A stretch of DNA of 64,000 nucleotides from positions 1-64,000 of IMG/VR virus record IMGVR_UViG_3300012211_000004, one strand, 5' to 3'. The stretch's first letter is position 1; the number at the start of each line of letters is the position of its first letter. The position numbers and the translations under genes are program-made. Under the pieces are notes generated by a model. That model was not told the origin of the DNA. It saw only the letters and a program-made list of their open reading frames with translations, and ran no database searches. The DNA comes from a virus. Below, one piece after another: positions 42,617 through 50,288 of this stretch.

Positions 42617-42973
42617 TTATTGTGATGCTTTGTTCTTACGCTTTTTCTTGTCTTCGAAGCCCGGGAGGAACTGCTGACCAGCATCTATCTGAGCTTGACG
42701 TACCTTGCGTTTCCTAGTCTTGGCATGGGCAGTCCCGTCGTATTCCATGTGGCATGCTTGGCAAAGAGCGGCTAGCACGGGCCGTTTGCTCTTGATGTCG
42801 TGGTCGAGGTGTGCAGCTGCTAGATTAACTGTGAATGGGCGTCGGTAGATCTTGCCAGTACGAATCTCTCCATGTTGAGCGCCGCACCGTTCGCACTTCC
42901 ATCCTGCTAGCTCTTTGCATTTCTTGGCTATCTTTTGCCAGTTGCGTGGGTAAAGCTTGATGTCATAAGGCAT
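42617..42973 (-). CDS. HNH nuclease-like protein
   Basis: 118 aa. The core has CERCGAQHGE, AAAHLDHDIKSKRP and CQACHMEYDG, a zinc-stabilised HNH fold, followed by a Lys/Arg-rich tail. It overlaps the gene upstream by 11 bp and lies in the leftward operon, so it may be a phage functional gene (recombination or packaging) rather than a mobile insert. Confidence 0.75.
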   Translation of the reverse strand: MPYDIKLYPRNWQKIAKKCKELAGWKCERCGAQHGEIRTGKIYRRPFTVNLAAAHLDHDIKSKRPVLAALCQACHMEYDGTAHAKTRKRKVRQAQIDAGQQFLPGFEDKKKRKNKASQ

Positions 42974-43961
42974 CGCTCGTTACCTCCGAATCGAGGAATG
43001 TAGAGGCTTTAGAGCTTTTGAGTTGAGCAACCGCGTCTATAATCCGTTGGGCCATGTCTACGGCGTGGTCTATGAGTGCCCAGTTACTCCCTGTAACCAC
43101 CTGGCTCTCAATGGGAGATGGGAGTTGGCCGAGCAGGGTTACTGAACACTTTCCCCACTCTTCCGTTGCTTTCTTCACTCGGTCATTAATCCGGTGCTCA
43201 TACATCTCTTGCTCATGTCTAGCTTTATTGGCGTCTCTTTGCTCGTCTAGTTCTTTGCTCAATTTTGCTCTAATTTGCGCAAGATTGTCCCTCTGCTGAG
43301 TGCGTTCTTGCAGCTCGGCTTCTAGCCTCTTTAGCCGCTCTTTGGTTTCCGGGGTATCCTCTGGTATCAGCTTGGTCTCAGATATCTCTTGCTCTAGATC
43401 GTCTATCCTTGCGTTTAGTAGCTCTTTCTGCTGTTGTGCATCTTGCTTGTAGTAGTCGAACATTGTTTGCAGTTGCTTGTTCTTGGCTTCAAGTTCTGCT
43501 AACTCTGCTTTGTGTTTGTCTCTGATTTGCTTAGCTAACTCTTCACTGACATCTTTACCAGCCTCTAGGAGTGACTTAGCCTCTTGGCGTGCTGACTCAG
43601 GAACACGCTTTGAAGAGAGCAGATACATCGCACGATCCTCAATTACTGCGATGGTCGCAGTAAAATCCCCCCATCGCAGTGCGGTATTCATCTTGTCAAC
43701 AATTGTGCGTTCACTCCATCCAAATGTAGCCTGAGCTGACTCTATGAATTCCTTGTATGGAAGATTTTCAATTCCCCTAGCTTCAAGCAGGTCCTTTCCA
43801 TCTTCGTATGCCGTAGCTATGTTTCGTATCAGGATACGTTTGTAAATTCCCTGTAATGTATCTGCTTGTTCTGGCGTCACCTTAGAATAGTCGTAAATTG
43901 CTTGTGAAGGGACTTCAGCAGACACATTGAACTCGTTGAAAAGAGATAGCTCGCTACTCAT
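42963..43961 (-). CDS. Coiled-coil protein, DUF3102-like
   Basis: 332 aa from the ATG at 43961, which overlaps the upstream stop region. Residues 30-130 are helical with an HTH-like feature (TFGWSERTIVDKMNTALRWG); residues 150-275 are a long coiled coil rich in Lys, Glu, Gln and Leu. Similar proteins in plasmids and phages are often labelled DUF3102 and stand near regulatory or partition genes. Function unknown. Confidence 0.65.
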   Translation of the reverse strand: MSSELSLFNEFNVSAEVPSQAIYDYSKVTPEQADTLQGIYKRILIRNIATAYEDGKDLLEARGIENLPYKEFIESAQATFGWSERTIVDKMNTALRWGDFTATIAVIEDRAMYLLSSKRVPESARQEAKSLLEAGKDVSEELAKQIRDKHKAELAELEAKNKQLQTMFDYYKQDAQQQKELLNARIDDLEQEISETKLIPEDTPETKERLKRLEAELQERTQQRDNLAQIRAKLSKELDEQRDANKARHEQEMYEHRINDRVKKATEEWGKCSVTLLGQLPSPIESQVVTGSNWALIDHAVDMAQRIIDAVAQLKSSKASTFLDSEVTSDAL

Positions 43962-44688
43962 CTGCTTTGCCTCTCTTCTTCTCACCCATTGGTAGCAGCA
44001 ACGGGACTGAGACACCCGCTGGCAACGGATCAAGAGAGTAACCTGGAAGATCTCTAGCCGCCAGCTGCTCTACAATCTCAGCTATCTTGCTCTGTAGTAG
44101 GCTGGCTGTTTCCTCTGCTTTCTGGTCATCTTCATTATGCTTAGCCATATGGTTGGGTGCTTCATGGGCATATCCGCGTATCCTTCTCAGGACAAAGCCA
44201 AGATCTGCAAGGGTAGCAGCTCGGTCGTCTACGAAAGCCTCTTGATCACGCTTGTTCCACCCGATACACTCCGCAATAGCAAATACACAGATATTATTGA
44301 GCCAATTGACATCATCTTCTAGTGAGATTAGGTAGTACTTGGAGTTCTTGTTCTTCTTTCGGTAGTCTGTGCGCAAGTATGCTGCATACTCACCGGCAAG
44401 GTTTGGCACACGATATGATGCAACGGTCAAGTTTTGTAGACCCTTGGTAGCAAGAAAAGCTCTCACCGTTCTAACATCACAAATAGCGCTAGCCTTTATA
44501 GTCACATCTTTACCTTGCTCATCCCTGACTATCAGGACATCGGGGAATTGTTTCATTTTGATAGCGTGAGAGGTGCTATCAGCACAATTCAGTCTAGCTA
44601 ATGTCCGCTCTGCATGGCGTTCGATATCTTTGCTGTTATTGTCTAACTCTAATGCATTAATGGTGTTGAATGATAATTCTAGTGACAT
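43954..44688 (-). CDS. Hypothetical protein, 244 aa
   Basis: A soluble alpha/beta protein (FPDVLIVRDEQGKDVTIKAS, then VASYRVPNLAGEYAAYLRTD). The C-terminal 60 residues are helical. No family recognised. Next to the DUF3102-like gene with an 8-bp overlap, so the two probably act together. Confidence 0.65.
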   Translation of the reverse strand: MSLELSFNTINALELDNNSKDIERHAERTLARLNCADSTSHAIKMKQFPDVLIVRDEQGKDVTIKASAICDVRTVRAFLATKGLQNLTVASYRVPNLAGEYAAYLRTDYRKKNKNSKYYLISLEDDVNWLNNICVFAIAECIGWNKRDQEAFVDDRAATLADLGFVLRRIRGYAHEAPNHMAKHNEDDQKAEETASLLQSKIAEIVEQLAARDLPGYSLDPLPAGVSVPLLLPMGEKKRGKADE

Positions 44689-44702
44689 GTGTAATTCCTC
44701 CT

Positions 44703-44885
44703 CTACTTGTCTTTTGCCTCTTTTATCAACTTACTGGTGTCAGTAACATGATCGGTCGTCGGGCCTGCCTCTACTATGTTCGATGGAAGCCCCATGCGCC
44801 TCTTCAGCTCTTCAACGTCTTTCTCGAAAAGCTGGCCTTTTGTCCAATATTGTACCTCTTGTGCTTTAATCGGTTCCTCATTCAT
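44703..44885 (-). CDS. Hypothetical protein, 60 aa
   Basis: A small, charged, helical protein. Overlaps the upstream gene by 8 bp. No motif beyond the helix KGQLFEKDVEELKRRMGL. Confidence 0.55.
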   Translation of the reverse strand: MNEEPIKAQEVQYWTKGQLFEKDVEELKRRMGLPSNIVEAGPTTDHVTDTSKLIKEAKDK

Positions 44886-45159
44886 GCTTTCTTTCCTTCT
44901 CCTCTGCTAATTCTATCAACAACTCTTCATGCTCTTGCAGCCACTTGAGCAAGTTGAGTGATGTTCCTGGTGTCATACCTACTAAGTAGAGCGCTTCGCA
45001 ATATGGCACTTTTGGCGATACGAGCGCTACATGGTACTCATCTTCCCGCTTGAATGTGTTATCAGTTTGCATCACATGTGGGTGTGTTGTCTTAAACTCC
45101 ACGATAAGCGGTTTATGCTGCTCAGTACTGATAGAGGTGCTGTGCTTTTCAAGATCCAT
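44878..45159 (-). CDS. Hypothetical protein with LNLLKWL helix
   Basis: 93 aa. The segment TSLNLLKWLQEHEELLIELA resembles that of the protein at 27707-28081, with a preceding beta region (HVALVSPKVPYCEALYLVGM). The two are probably distant paralogues in different operons. Function unknown. Confidence 0.6.
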   Translation of the reverse strand: MDLEKHSTSISTEQHKPLIVEFKTTHPHVMQTDNTFKREDEYHVALVSPKVPYCEALYLVGMTPGTSLNLLKWLQEHEELLIELAEEKERKHE

Positions 45160-45460
45160 GGTTTGCCTCTTCTTCTATATGCTTCTCTTGCTTCTCTCTA
45201 ATCTGCCTCTCTCGAATAGCGGCACGCCACAAGCAGAGCTGCATGGTCTGAGCACTCATGTGGTGCTGCTCACCATCTACGCTCTTCCATGTGATGGTCC
45301 ACCAGTAGCGGGTACTCACGTCTGGTCTGTAGTGGACTCCAAGCGTAGCTGGCCCCTGTCCGTTAATGGCAATATCCTTGAGAAAATATTCGAGGTCAAT
45401 TTCTGCCCACTCGACAGCACGACGCGCCTGGTAGACGGTGGTATCGAAGAGAGAGGTCAT
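45149..45460 (-). CDS. Hypothetical protein, 103 aa
   Basis: From the ATG at 45460, which overlaps the upstream stop (ATGA-type). Contains many Trp and a central beta region (RYWWTITWKSVDGEQHHM), then a charged helical tail. No family recognised. Confidence 0.6.
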   Translation of the reverse strand: MTSLFDTTVYQARRAVEWAEIDLEYFLKDIAINGQGPATLGVHYRPDVSTRYWWTITWKSVDGEQHHMSAQTMQLCLWRAAIRERQIREKQEKHIEEEANHGS

Positions 45461-45954
45461 TCCGTCGCCTCTTCTTCTGCAATATGCTTCTGCCAAAACC
45501 TAAGAGACTGCCATAAGCGCATCTGTTCCACACACATCAGTTCTATATCAGAGAGCCTCTTGCACTCTTGGCAGTCGTCTTGATGGAGAGAGATAGCGTC
45601 GTTAACACACACCCAAACGCGCCTTGCACGATCTGGTGTGATCTCTTCAAAGTTGCTGGTCCTGGTCGTGAGTGCTGGTAGATCTATGGCAGTGTCGCGC
45701 TCTGAGATCGGGATGGACATGCCACAGGAGTGCAGTGAGCCCCGAGCGTTACGATACATGGAGCCTCCGCAGTGTGGACACTGGCCCTCGTAAGTCACTT
45801 GGGGCTCTGTACCTGCTGTAGCTTCTGCGGAGTATGCAGACATGGCAGGCCCTGAGCAATTGCAGCTAGGGCACATCCGATCAAAAATGAGGTACATCGG
45901 GGCTCCGCATTGTGTGCAGTAGCTGTTTGGCTGCATACCGAGGTAGGTGCTCAT
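45457..45954 (-). CDS. Zinc-ribbon protein
   Basis: 165 aa from the ATG at 45954, coupled to the previous gene by overlap. Two Cys4-type ribbons: CTQCGAPMYL...CPSCNC (residues 13-33) and CPHCGGSMYR (about 60-70). The C-terminal half is helical with Cys residues. Possibly a nucleic-acid-binding protein working with the RNA-ligase-like gene upstream. Confidence 0.65.
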   Translation of the reverse strand: MSTYLGMQPNSYCTQCGAPMYLIFDRMCPSCNCSGPAMSAYSAEATAGTEPQVTYEGQCPHCGGSMYRNARGSLHSCGMSIPISERDTAIDLPALTTRTSNFEEITPDRARRVWVCVNDAISLHQDDCQECKRLSDIELMCVEQMRLWQSLRFWQKHIAEEEATE

Positions 45955-46520
45955 GCAGATGCTCCCTTCTTCACAGGCCATGGTAGCCCAAAATCACGCC
46001 GCTTGATCTTGGCATAGCGATAGAGCAGGTTGTCATGCCAGACAATGCCTTCAATGGGGTGCGTAGCTAGGAAATCTCGAATACCGTCATAGCTCAACTT
46101 GAACGGCTCGGTGATGATCAGAGGATAAAGCACAAAGGCGTACAGCATCGGATGTGAGGCTTCTACACCGCCCTGTATCTTAGGTCCTAGTGCCTCACAC
46201 GACCATGCAACATCAGGCCACGTGAAGAAGTCCGTAGCGTCTACAGCAGCATAGATATGCTTGTCTGAGGGATCATTGCGACTGGCCTCGACATAGCCAG
46301 GCTCAGCACCAGCGGCTTTTTCTTCGCGTGTAGGGTTGCGTCGCTTCTCGACATGGACGGCATATCCATTGGAGGTAGTCACACGAATGTTTGTCCCGTC
46401 CTTCTTGACTGTAGGTATGCCATATCCATCTAGTACCCATGCTGCTTCAGGATTAACTTCACGGGTGACTAGCTTCATATTCTCAGGATTGCGGATAAAC
46501 AGAGTTGGTATTTTGATCAT
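45951..46520 (-). CDS. RNA ligase-like nucleotidyltransferase
   Basis: 189 aa. The motif KKDG (39-42) matches the KxDG active-site lysine motif, followed by TNIRV. EGIVWH (157-162) fits motif IV and KIKRRDFG (171-178) motif V of the ATP-dependent RNA/DNA ligase superfamily, close to short RNA ligases of the DUF5565 type. It has no extra DNA-binding domain. Phage RNA ligases often repair tRNAs cut by host defence nucleases. No tRNA or kinase gene lies nearby. Confidence 0.75.
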   Translation of the reverse strand: MIKIPTLFIRNPENMKLVTREVNPEAAWVLDGYGIPTVKKDGTNIRVTTSNGYAVHVEKRRNPTREEKAAGAEPGYVEASRNDPSDKHIYAAVDATDFFTWPDVAWSCEALGPKIQGGVEASHPMLYAFVLYPLIITEPFKLSYDGIRDFLATHPIEGIVWHDNLLYRYAKIKRRDFGLPWPVKKGASA

Positions 46521-46780
46521 ACGGCAGCCTCCTCGCGCTTTCCATAGCCGTTCTCGATAGCGTATCTGGCAATGCGAATATAAGTACGTAGACCTATCTT
46601 GAGGCTAATATTCTCTACATGCTTCTCTATGGTCCTAATGGATATATTGAGGATAGGAGTCATTTCTTCATATGTGTAGCATCTTGCCATGAGATGCAGT
46701 ATATCTTTCTCTCTGTTCGTCAGCTCCATATTGCGAATACGACTCATCCGGTTCTCGTACCCTGTGTTTTCCCTGTCCAT
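46517..46780 (-). CDS. LuxR/GerE-type HTH regulator
   Basis: 87 aa from the ATG at 46780, with SD GGAGG 7 nt upstream. Residues 20-85 are a LuxR C-terminal HTH (ELTNREKDILHLMARCYTYE, then ISIRTIEKHVENISLKIGL). No receiver or ligand-binding domain, so a stand-alone regulator of the GerE type. First gene of a long leftward operon, with palindromic sites upstream. Confidence 0.85.
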   Translation of the reverse strand: MDRENTGYENRMSRIRNMELTNREKDILHLMARCYTYEEMTPILNISIRTIEKHVENISLKIGLRTYIRIARYAIENGYGKREEAAV

Positions 46781-46820
46781 ATGCGTCCTCCGATAAATGC
46801 ATGAATAATATGACGTGGAA

Positions 46821-46930
46821 TACGTGTAATCACGTAGAAAAGACAATTCTCTTGATATTATGCCCTATTTTCTGCTGAAAGAGAATTGACGATATTGGAT
46901 ACGTGATACATTGATATATATAATCACGTA
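46821..46930. promoter_or_regulatory. Palindromic sites upstream of the LuxR-type gene
   Basis: TACGTG-TAAT-CACGTA (46821-46836) is a perfect inverted repeat. TACGTGAT (46900-46907) and ATCACGTA (46923-46930) form another. CAATTCTCTT (46844-46853) is inverted at 46879-46888. The core TAATCACG recurs near 50157, which suggests a common regulator. No convincing -35/-10 pair was found here. Confidence 0.5.
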
Positions 46931-47287
46931 TGATACCCGATAAGTGCCGATATTTCTGTAATCTCGGTCACTGGATTGATGTGGAACGGTTCGCAGCCAG
47001 AAAGATATAGCTCTATATGACCGATATGAGGTAGTTCATCGGCTGAGCCCCGCTTTCTGCTTGTGTAATAAGTTAATGGTTGAGGTTACACTTTTAGTGT
47101 AGTTGCAGCTATTGTGTATGAACGGGTACTTTTTGACTATAGAGAGATGTATAGATGTGGTTGTGATGTGGTAAATTTTCGGTAAAATGGCATGACAAAA
47201 CCTCGACCAAGCTGTTTTTTTTGGCCGAGTGCTGTAATTATGAGAGCCGCGTCCTTCTTTGCCCAGACACCTGCTGCGTGCTCTTTT
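46931..47287. other. Noncoding gap without recognised element
   Basis: Between the palindromes and the XRE gene I see no credible coding frame, promoter pair or terminator, only short AT-rich inverted stretches (such as GATATAGCTCTATATG near 47001). Confidence 0.5.
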
Positions 47288-47497
47288 TTATATTCCTCTC
47301 AAGATGTCTTCAGGTGCCATCTTGAAGGCGTTTGCTAGCTTCCTAAGCGTAGCGACCCTGGGCCAGAGTTCTCCATATTCTATCTGCTGGAGATGGCGTG
47401 GGTTTAGATCTGCTTCAGCAGCTAATTTCTCTTGCGTCCACTTCCTCTCCTCTCGGAGTTGCACTATCCGCTTTCCGAGCAACTGTTCTAATGACAC
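47288..47497 (-). CDS. XRE-family HTH regulator
   Basis: 69 aa from the GTG at 47497, which has TAGGA 7 nt upstream (a GTG at 47515 is an alternative). One HTH_3 domain: GKRIVQLREERKWTQEKLAA, then PRHLQQIEYGELWPRVATL. Divergent from the rightward gene at 47623; probably a second switch regulator. Confidence 0.8.
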   Translation of the reverse strand: MSLEQLLGKRIVQLREERKWTQEKLAAEADLNPRHLQQIEYGELWPRVATLRKLANAFKMAPEDILRGI

Positions 47498-47547
47498 ACT
47501 ACAAGTCCTACACACTTTTGTGCAAGCATATGCCTGTTATAGGGCTT

Positions 47548-47577
47548 TTGCCACGAGTGTAACTCTGGTGCTACAAT
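47548..47577 (+). promoter_or_regulatory. Promoter of the 47623 gene
   Basis: TTGCCA (47548-47553) and TACAAT (47572-47577) with an 18-bp spacer, 45 bp upstream of an ATG with a strong SD. It lies in the gap shared with the XRE gene. Confidence 0.55.
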
Positions 47578-47622
47578 GAGGCTCTTCTATTTGTGTGCAT
47601 GTAGATCTAGGAGGTAAGGACT

Positions 47623-47853
47623 ATGCTAGGCAATCAAAGCGAGCTGGCGTCTATTTTGGAGCGGATCGACTCGGAGAATCAGGCAGCTCAGTGGGCTCTC
47701 AGTGCTCCGAATTTGGGCACGGCAAAGCACCTATTCATTACGCGTCGTATGGAGCGTATGGGAGCGCTGCATGAAGAGTTAGAAGGGCTGGTAGGGGAGC
47801 AGCAAGCGATGGAACTGACGGTGAAGACGATGGAAGGAGGGATTATACAATAG
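47623..47853 (+). CDS. Hypothetical helical protein, 76 aa
   Basis: SD TAGGAGG. Wholly helical, charged (LASILERIDSENQAAQWALS). It is monocistronic between its promoter and a strong terminator, opposite to the surrounding genes. Function unknown; could be an anti-repressor or inhibitor, by context only. Confidence 0.65.
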   Translation: MLGNQSELASILERIDSENQAAQWALSAPNLGTAKHLFITRRMERMGALHEELEGLVGEQQAMELTVKTMEGGIIQ

Positions 47854-47872
47854 ATATATCTGAGCACTGAAA

Positions 47873-47902
47873 GGGCCATACCTGGATAATTAGGTATGGC
47901 CC
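47873..47902. terminator. Bidirectional terminator
   Basis: GGGCCATACCT (47873-47883) pairs perfectly with AGGTATGGCCC (47892-47902), an 11-bp stem between convergent genes, with moderately T-rich flanks on both sides. Confidence 0.7.
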
Positions 47903-47911
47903 ACTTTGTTG

Positions 47912-48118
47912 CTATGACTCAGGTTTTTCTGCTAGTTTGCTCAGCGCAATGCAATCTGAGCATATAGTGCCTTGCTCTCCTAGATCAAGGAGAATGCCCG
48001 ATGAGCAATCCTCATGCACAGGCTCATTGCAGCTATCGCACAAATGCATTTCACTTGTTTTGCTGTACTTGTGGCAGACCGTACATGCTGCCTCAAAGAT
48101 GTCTAGAACTTGGTTCAT
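47912..48118 (-). CDS. PHD/RING-like zinc finger protein
   Basis: 68 aa. Cys/His order CTVCHKYS, LCDSCNEPVHEDC and CSDC gives a cross-brace-like Cys4-His-Cys3 pattern close to PHD fingers, unusual in a phage. SD GAAAGGG, preceded by a hairpin (48133-48150). Probably protein-protein interaction; function unknown. Confidence 0.65.
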   Translation of the reverse strand: MNQVLDIFEAACTVCHKYSKTSEMHLCDSCNEPVHEDCSSGILLDLGEQGTICSDCIALSKLAEKPES

Positions 48119-48158
48119 ACATCCCTTTCTAAGGCTCCCGCGAGAGAGCCCCTTGCTG

Positions 48159-49085
48159 CTATGAAGCCTGCTGCTTAGGTGTCCTCTTAGAGGCTACGTA
48201 GGCTCTCATGGCCTCAACCTGCTCATCAGTGTAATCCTCTGGGATAGCCCCCTCCGTGATGTCTAGGGCCTTCTTGAGAGCCATTGCTTCCCAATTGTGT
48301 ATTCTGGCATAGGTGGCTGGTGAGAGGCTGTAGAACTCTTGCAGAAGCTCTTTCATAGCGATCTGCTGTGATGTTGGTTCTGGCATCGGCTCACCTGCTA
48401 ACCATAGCTTGATCGTCTCTGCTACCTTCCCATCCGGTAGAGGGATAGACACATTGTCGAGTCCCGGGCACCTGGAGCCGTCTATGGTCATCGTGTGCGA
48501 CTTGTCCATCATGGCAGCAATGTCGAACTCGTACTCAGTATCGTCTTTCTGGATAGGAGCAAGCCCAATCTTGACGGGTACCTGTTTGCCCTTCTCATTC
48601 TGCTCTAGAACGTACTCAACTTTGGTTCTGAGAGTGACTATCACATGCATTTTGCAGTGCGTAATCGTGTATATGAGCTTAGTATGCTTGGGGCTTGCCT
48701 CTGACCAGGCTGTATAGCTATTCATCCCAGCTTTGCCGCTCTTGGCTACTTGATCTTTGTACTCGAGCAGACCACCCGGGCCATTCCAGGCATGGGTAAG
48801 ACTATCGATAACGAGGACATCATAGCCTAGCCGTTCGGCCTCTTGGATCTCCCTCACGTAGTTGTCAGGATTGAACTGCTCCAATTCAGAGACATCGAAC
48901 GCGGGAAACAGCTCAGCATACTTTGAAGCTGAAGCGTTCTCAGTGTCGATCACTGCTACCCTACCATTTTCACCTGCTAGCGCGTGTGCGACCGTCAAAG
49001 CTGTAAAGCTCTTGCCAGTCTTAGGGCCTCCCATGATAGCCATTCTCAAAAATCTTTGATAATTCTTAGCTGCTTTAAATGCCAT
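48159..49085 (-). CDS. Sak4-like RecA ATPase
   Basis: 308 aa from the ATG at 49085. Walker A GGPKTGKS (19-26), Walker B DVLVIDSLTH (about 85), and the sensor region HVIVTLRTK. This is the AAA_24/Sak4 type, a short RecA-like single-strand annealing or recombination ATPase of phages. The C-terminal extension is helical. Tandem hairpins lie in its leader and downstream. Confidence 0.85.
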   Translation of the reverse strand: MAFKAAKNYQRFLRMAIMGGPKTGKSFTALTVAHALAGENGRVAVIDTENASASKYAELFPAFDVSELEQFNPDNYVREIQEAERLGYDVLVIDSLTHAWNGPGGLLEYKDQVAKSGKAGMNSYTAWSEASPKHTKLIYTITHCKMHVIVTLRTKVEYVLEQNEKGKQVPVKIGLAPIQKDDTEYEFDIAAMMDKSHTMTIDGSRCPGLDNVSIPLPDGKVAETIKLWLAGEPMPEPTSQQIAMKELLQEFYSLSPATYARIHNWEAMALKKALDITEGAIPEDYTDEQVEAMRAYVASKRTPKQQAS

Positions 49086-49128
49086 GATAACCATTCTCAC
49101 TTTCTAAAACTTATGATACAATCTCAGC

Positions 49129-49195
49129 GGGCTAGCTTCGACAACTAGCCCCTATTCCATCAGGGAAGGCTTGTTCTTGCCGTCCAGGCCTTCCC
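49129..49195 (-). other. Tandem hairpins ahead of the Sak4 gene
   Basis: GGGCTAG/CTAGCCC (49129-49135, 49145-49151) and GGGAAGGC/GCCTTCCC (49163-49170, 49188-49195) stand between the 49201 gene and the Sak4 start. They may attenuate, process or stabilise the polycistronic RNA. Confidence 0.55.
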
Positions 49196-49200
49196 CCCCA

Positions 49201-49455
49201 CTAGTACGGCTCCTGACCGTCTAGGATGAACTCGAGCCCCTTCTGGAACTCTGTCCAAGCCTCTTGACCCTGCTCATCTAAGCCATCAGGATTGATTTTG
49301 TCATTCAGGAACTCTGCCATCAGCTCATATTTTTCTTTGCTCACTTCAGGCAGGCTTTCCCATTTCCCCCTTTCGTGTGGCTGAAATCCCCTTCGAGCCG
49401 TTGACTCGTTCTCAGCGTATGCCCACCCTGCATGAATATCTTTTCCTGTCAACAT
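49201..49455 (-). CDS. Hypothetical protein, 84 aa
   Basis: SD TTGAAAGGA. An acidic, helical small protein beginning LTGKDIHAGWAYAENESTAR. A stem-loop (49478-49499) lies just before the SD. Function unknown; early operon. Confidence 0.6.
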   Translation of the reverse strand: MLTGKDIHAGWAYAENESTARRGFQPHERGKWESLPEVSKEKYELMAEFLNDKINPDGLDEQGQEAWTEFQKGLEFILDGQEPY

Positions 49456-49477
49456 TTGATAATTCCTTTCAAGCTAC

Positions 49478-49499
49478 TTGAGAGGCCCTTACCTCTCAA
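49478..49499 (-). other. Leader hairpin
   Basis: TTGAGAGG (49478-49485) and CCTCTCAA (49492-49499), a perfect 8-bp stem, overlap the stop of the upstream gene and lie about 14 bp ahead of the SD of the 49455 gene. Its architecture matches other hairpins ahead of small genes in this region. Confidence 0.6.
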
Positions 49500-49693
49500 G
49501 ATACTTTCCCTTTTCTGGCAACACTCTTAATCCAAGATTTCTTCGTGGATGCAAACCACTGAGTACAACATCTTGGAATGTCTCTCCATTCCACTTTCGC
49601 TTGCTCTATTGCCTCTTCCGAGCAAGAGGCATCTAGAACTTTCATTCCTGCATAGAGACCTCTACCGTCTGTTGCATGAACGTAAACTTTCAT
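49496..49693 (-). CDS. Hypothetical protein, 65 aa
   Basis: SD TTGAAAGGA. Beta-rich start (MKVYVHATDGRGLYAGMKV), followed by a helix and a basic tail. Preceded by a hairpin (49714-49730). No family recognised. Confidence 0.6.
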   Translation of the reverse strand: MKVYVHATDGRGLYAGMKVLDASCSEEAIEQAKVEWRDIPRCCTQWFASTKKSWIKSVARKGKVS

Positions 49694-49713
49694 CGTTTAT
49701 CCTTTCAACTACT

Positions 49714-49730
49714 GAGAGGCTTTGCCCCTC
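49714..49730 (-). other. Leader hairpin
   Basis: GAGAGGC (49714-49720) and GCCCCTC (49724-49730), with one central mismatch, precede the SD of the 49693 gene; downstream AGTAGTTGAAAGGA resembles the leader of the 49455 gene. Confidence 0.5.
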
Positions 49731-50098
49731 TACGCTATTTTCAATATTGAGAAGCCGCGATTCGTTGTGAGAGGCGCATTCATGATGTCAGGCACCTCCT
49801 TTGGAGCTTCAACCGGAGCAGGCAACTCGACCACCTTCACAGCCTTAGCAGCAAGCCTAGCTTCAATTCTCGCATTCTCAATACCTTTGCAAACCTTTAT
49901 GTGGTAGCAAGAGCTTTTGTGGGCAGGACAGCTACAAGAATGATTGCCATCTCTCTTCAAGCTCACATAGTAGCGTACGCCTTTGTCATTCTCGACATAC
50001 AGAACAACATTTTTCGTTGCTTTTATGAAGTACCTGACAAGGATTTTTACGGTTCGAAGCTCTTTTTTGCTGATCTCTTTAACTTGCTGTTTAGCCAT
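49730..50098 (-). CDS. SWIM zinc-finger-like protein
   Basis: 122 aa from the ATG at 50098 with SD AAGGAG. The core VSLKRDGNHSCSCPAHKSSC, then YHIK, gives CxCPA...CxHI, the SWIM-type zinc site that often accompanies recombination or ATPase proteins. It is the first gene of the leftward set that includes the Sak4 ATPase, so a recombination role is plausible. The C-terminal tail is Pro-rich and helical. Confidence 0.7.
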   Translation of the reverse strand: MAKQQVKEISKKELRTVKILVRYFIKATKNVVLYVENDKGVRYYVSLKRDGNHSCSCPAHKSSCYHIKVCKGIENARIEARLAAKAVKVVELPAPVEAPKEVPDIMNAPLTTNRGFSILKIA

Positions 50099-50143
50099 TT
50101 CAGTGGTCTCCTTAGTGGTTTTCTCTGTCCTCTCGACACTCTT

Positions 50144-50172
50144 ATAATACCACGATATAATCACGATGTCAA
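50144..50172 (-). promoter_or_regulatory. Leftward promoter of the SWIM/Sak4 operon
   Basis: On the minus strand TTGACA (50172-50167) and TATTAT (50149-50144) lie 17 bp apart. The spacer contains a direct CACGAT repeat and the TAATCACG core also found near 46922, suggesting shared control. Confidence 0.7.
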
Positions 50173-50240
50173 GCATATTTACCCCCAATTTAAGTTAATT
50201 TTCAAAATTGATAAAATCTTATTCCGCTTGGATTTAGCAC

Positions 50241-50269
50241 TTGACATACGTGACTATAGCGTGCATACT
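50241..50269 (+). promoter_or_regulatory. Rightward promoter of the 50289 operon
   Basis: TTGACA (50241-50246) and CATACT (50264-50269) with a 17-bp spacer. Divergent from the SWIM operon. Confidence 0.6.
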
Positions 50270-50288
50270 AAAGATGAAAGGAGGATAT

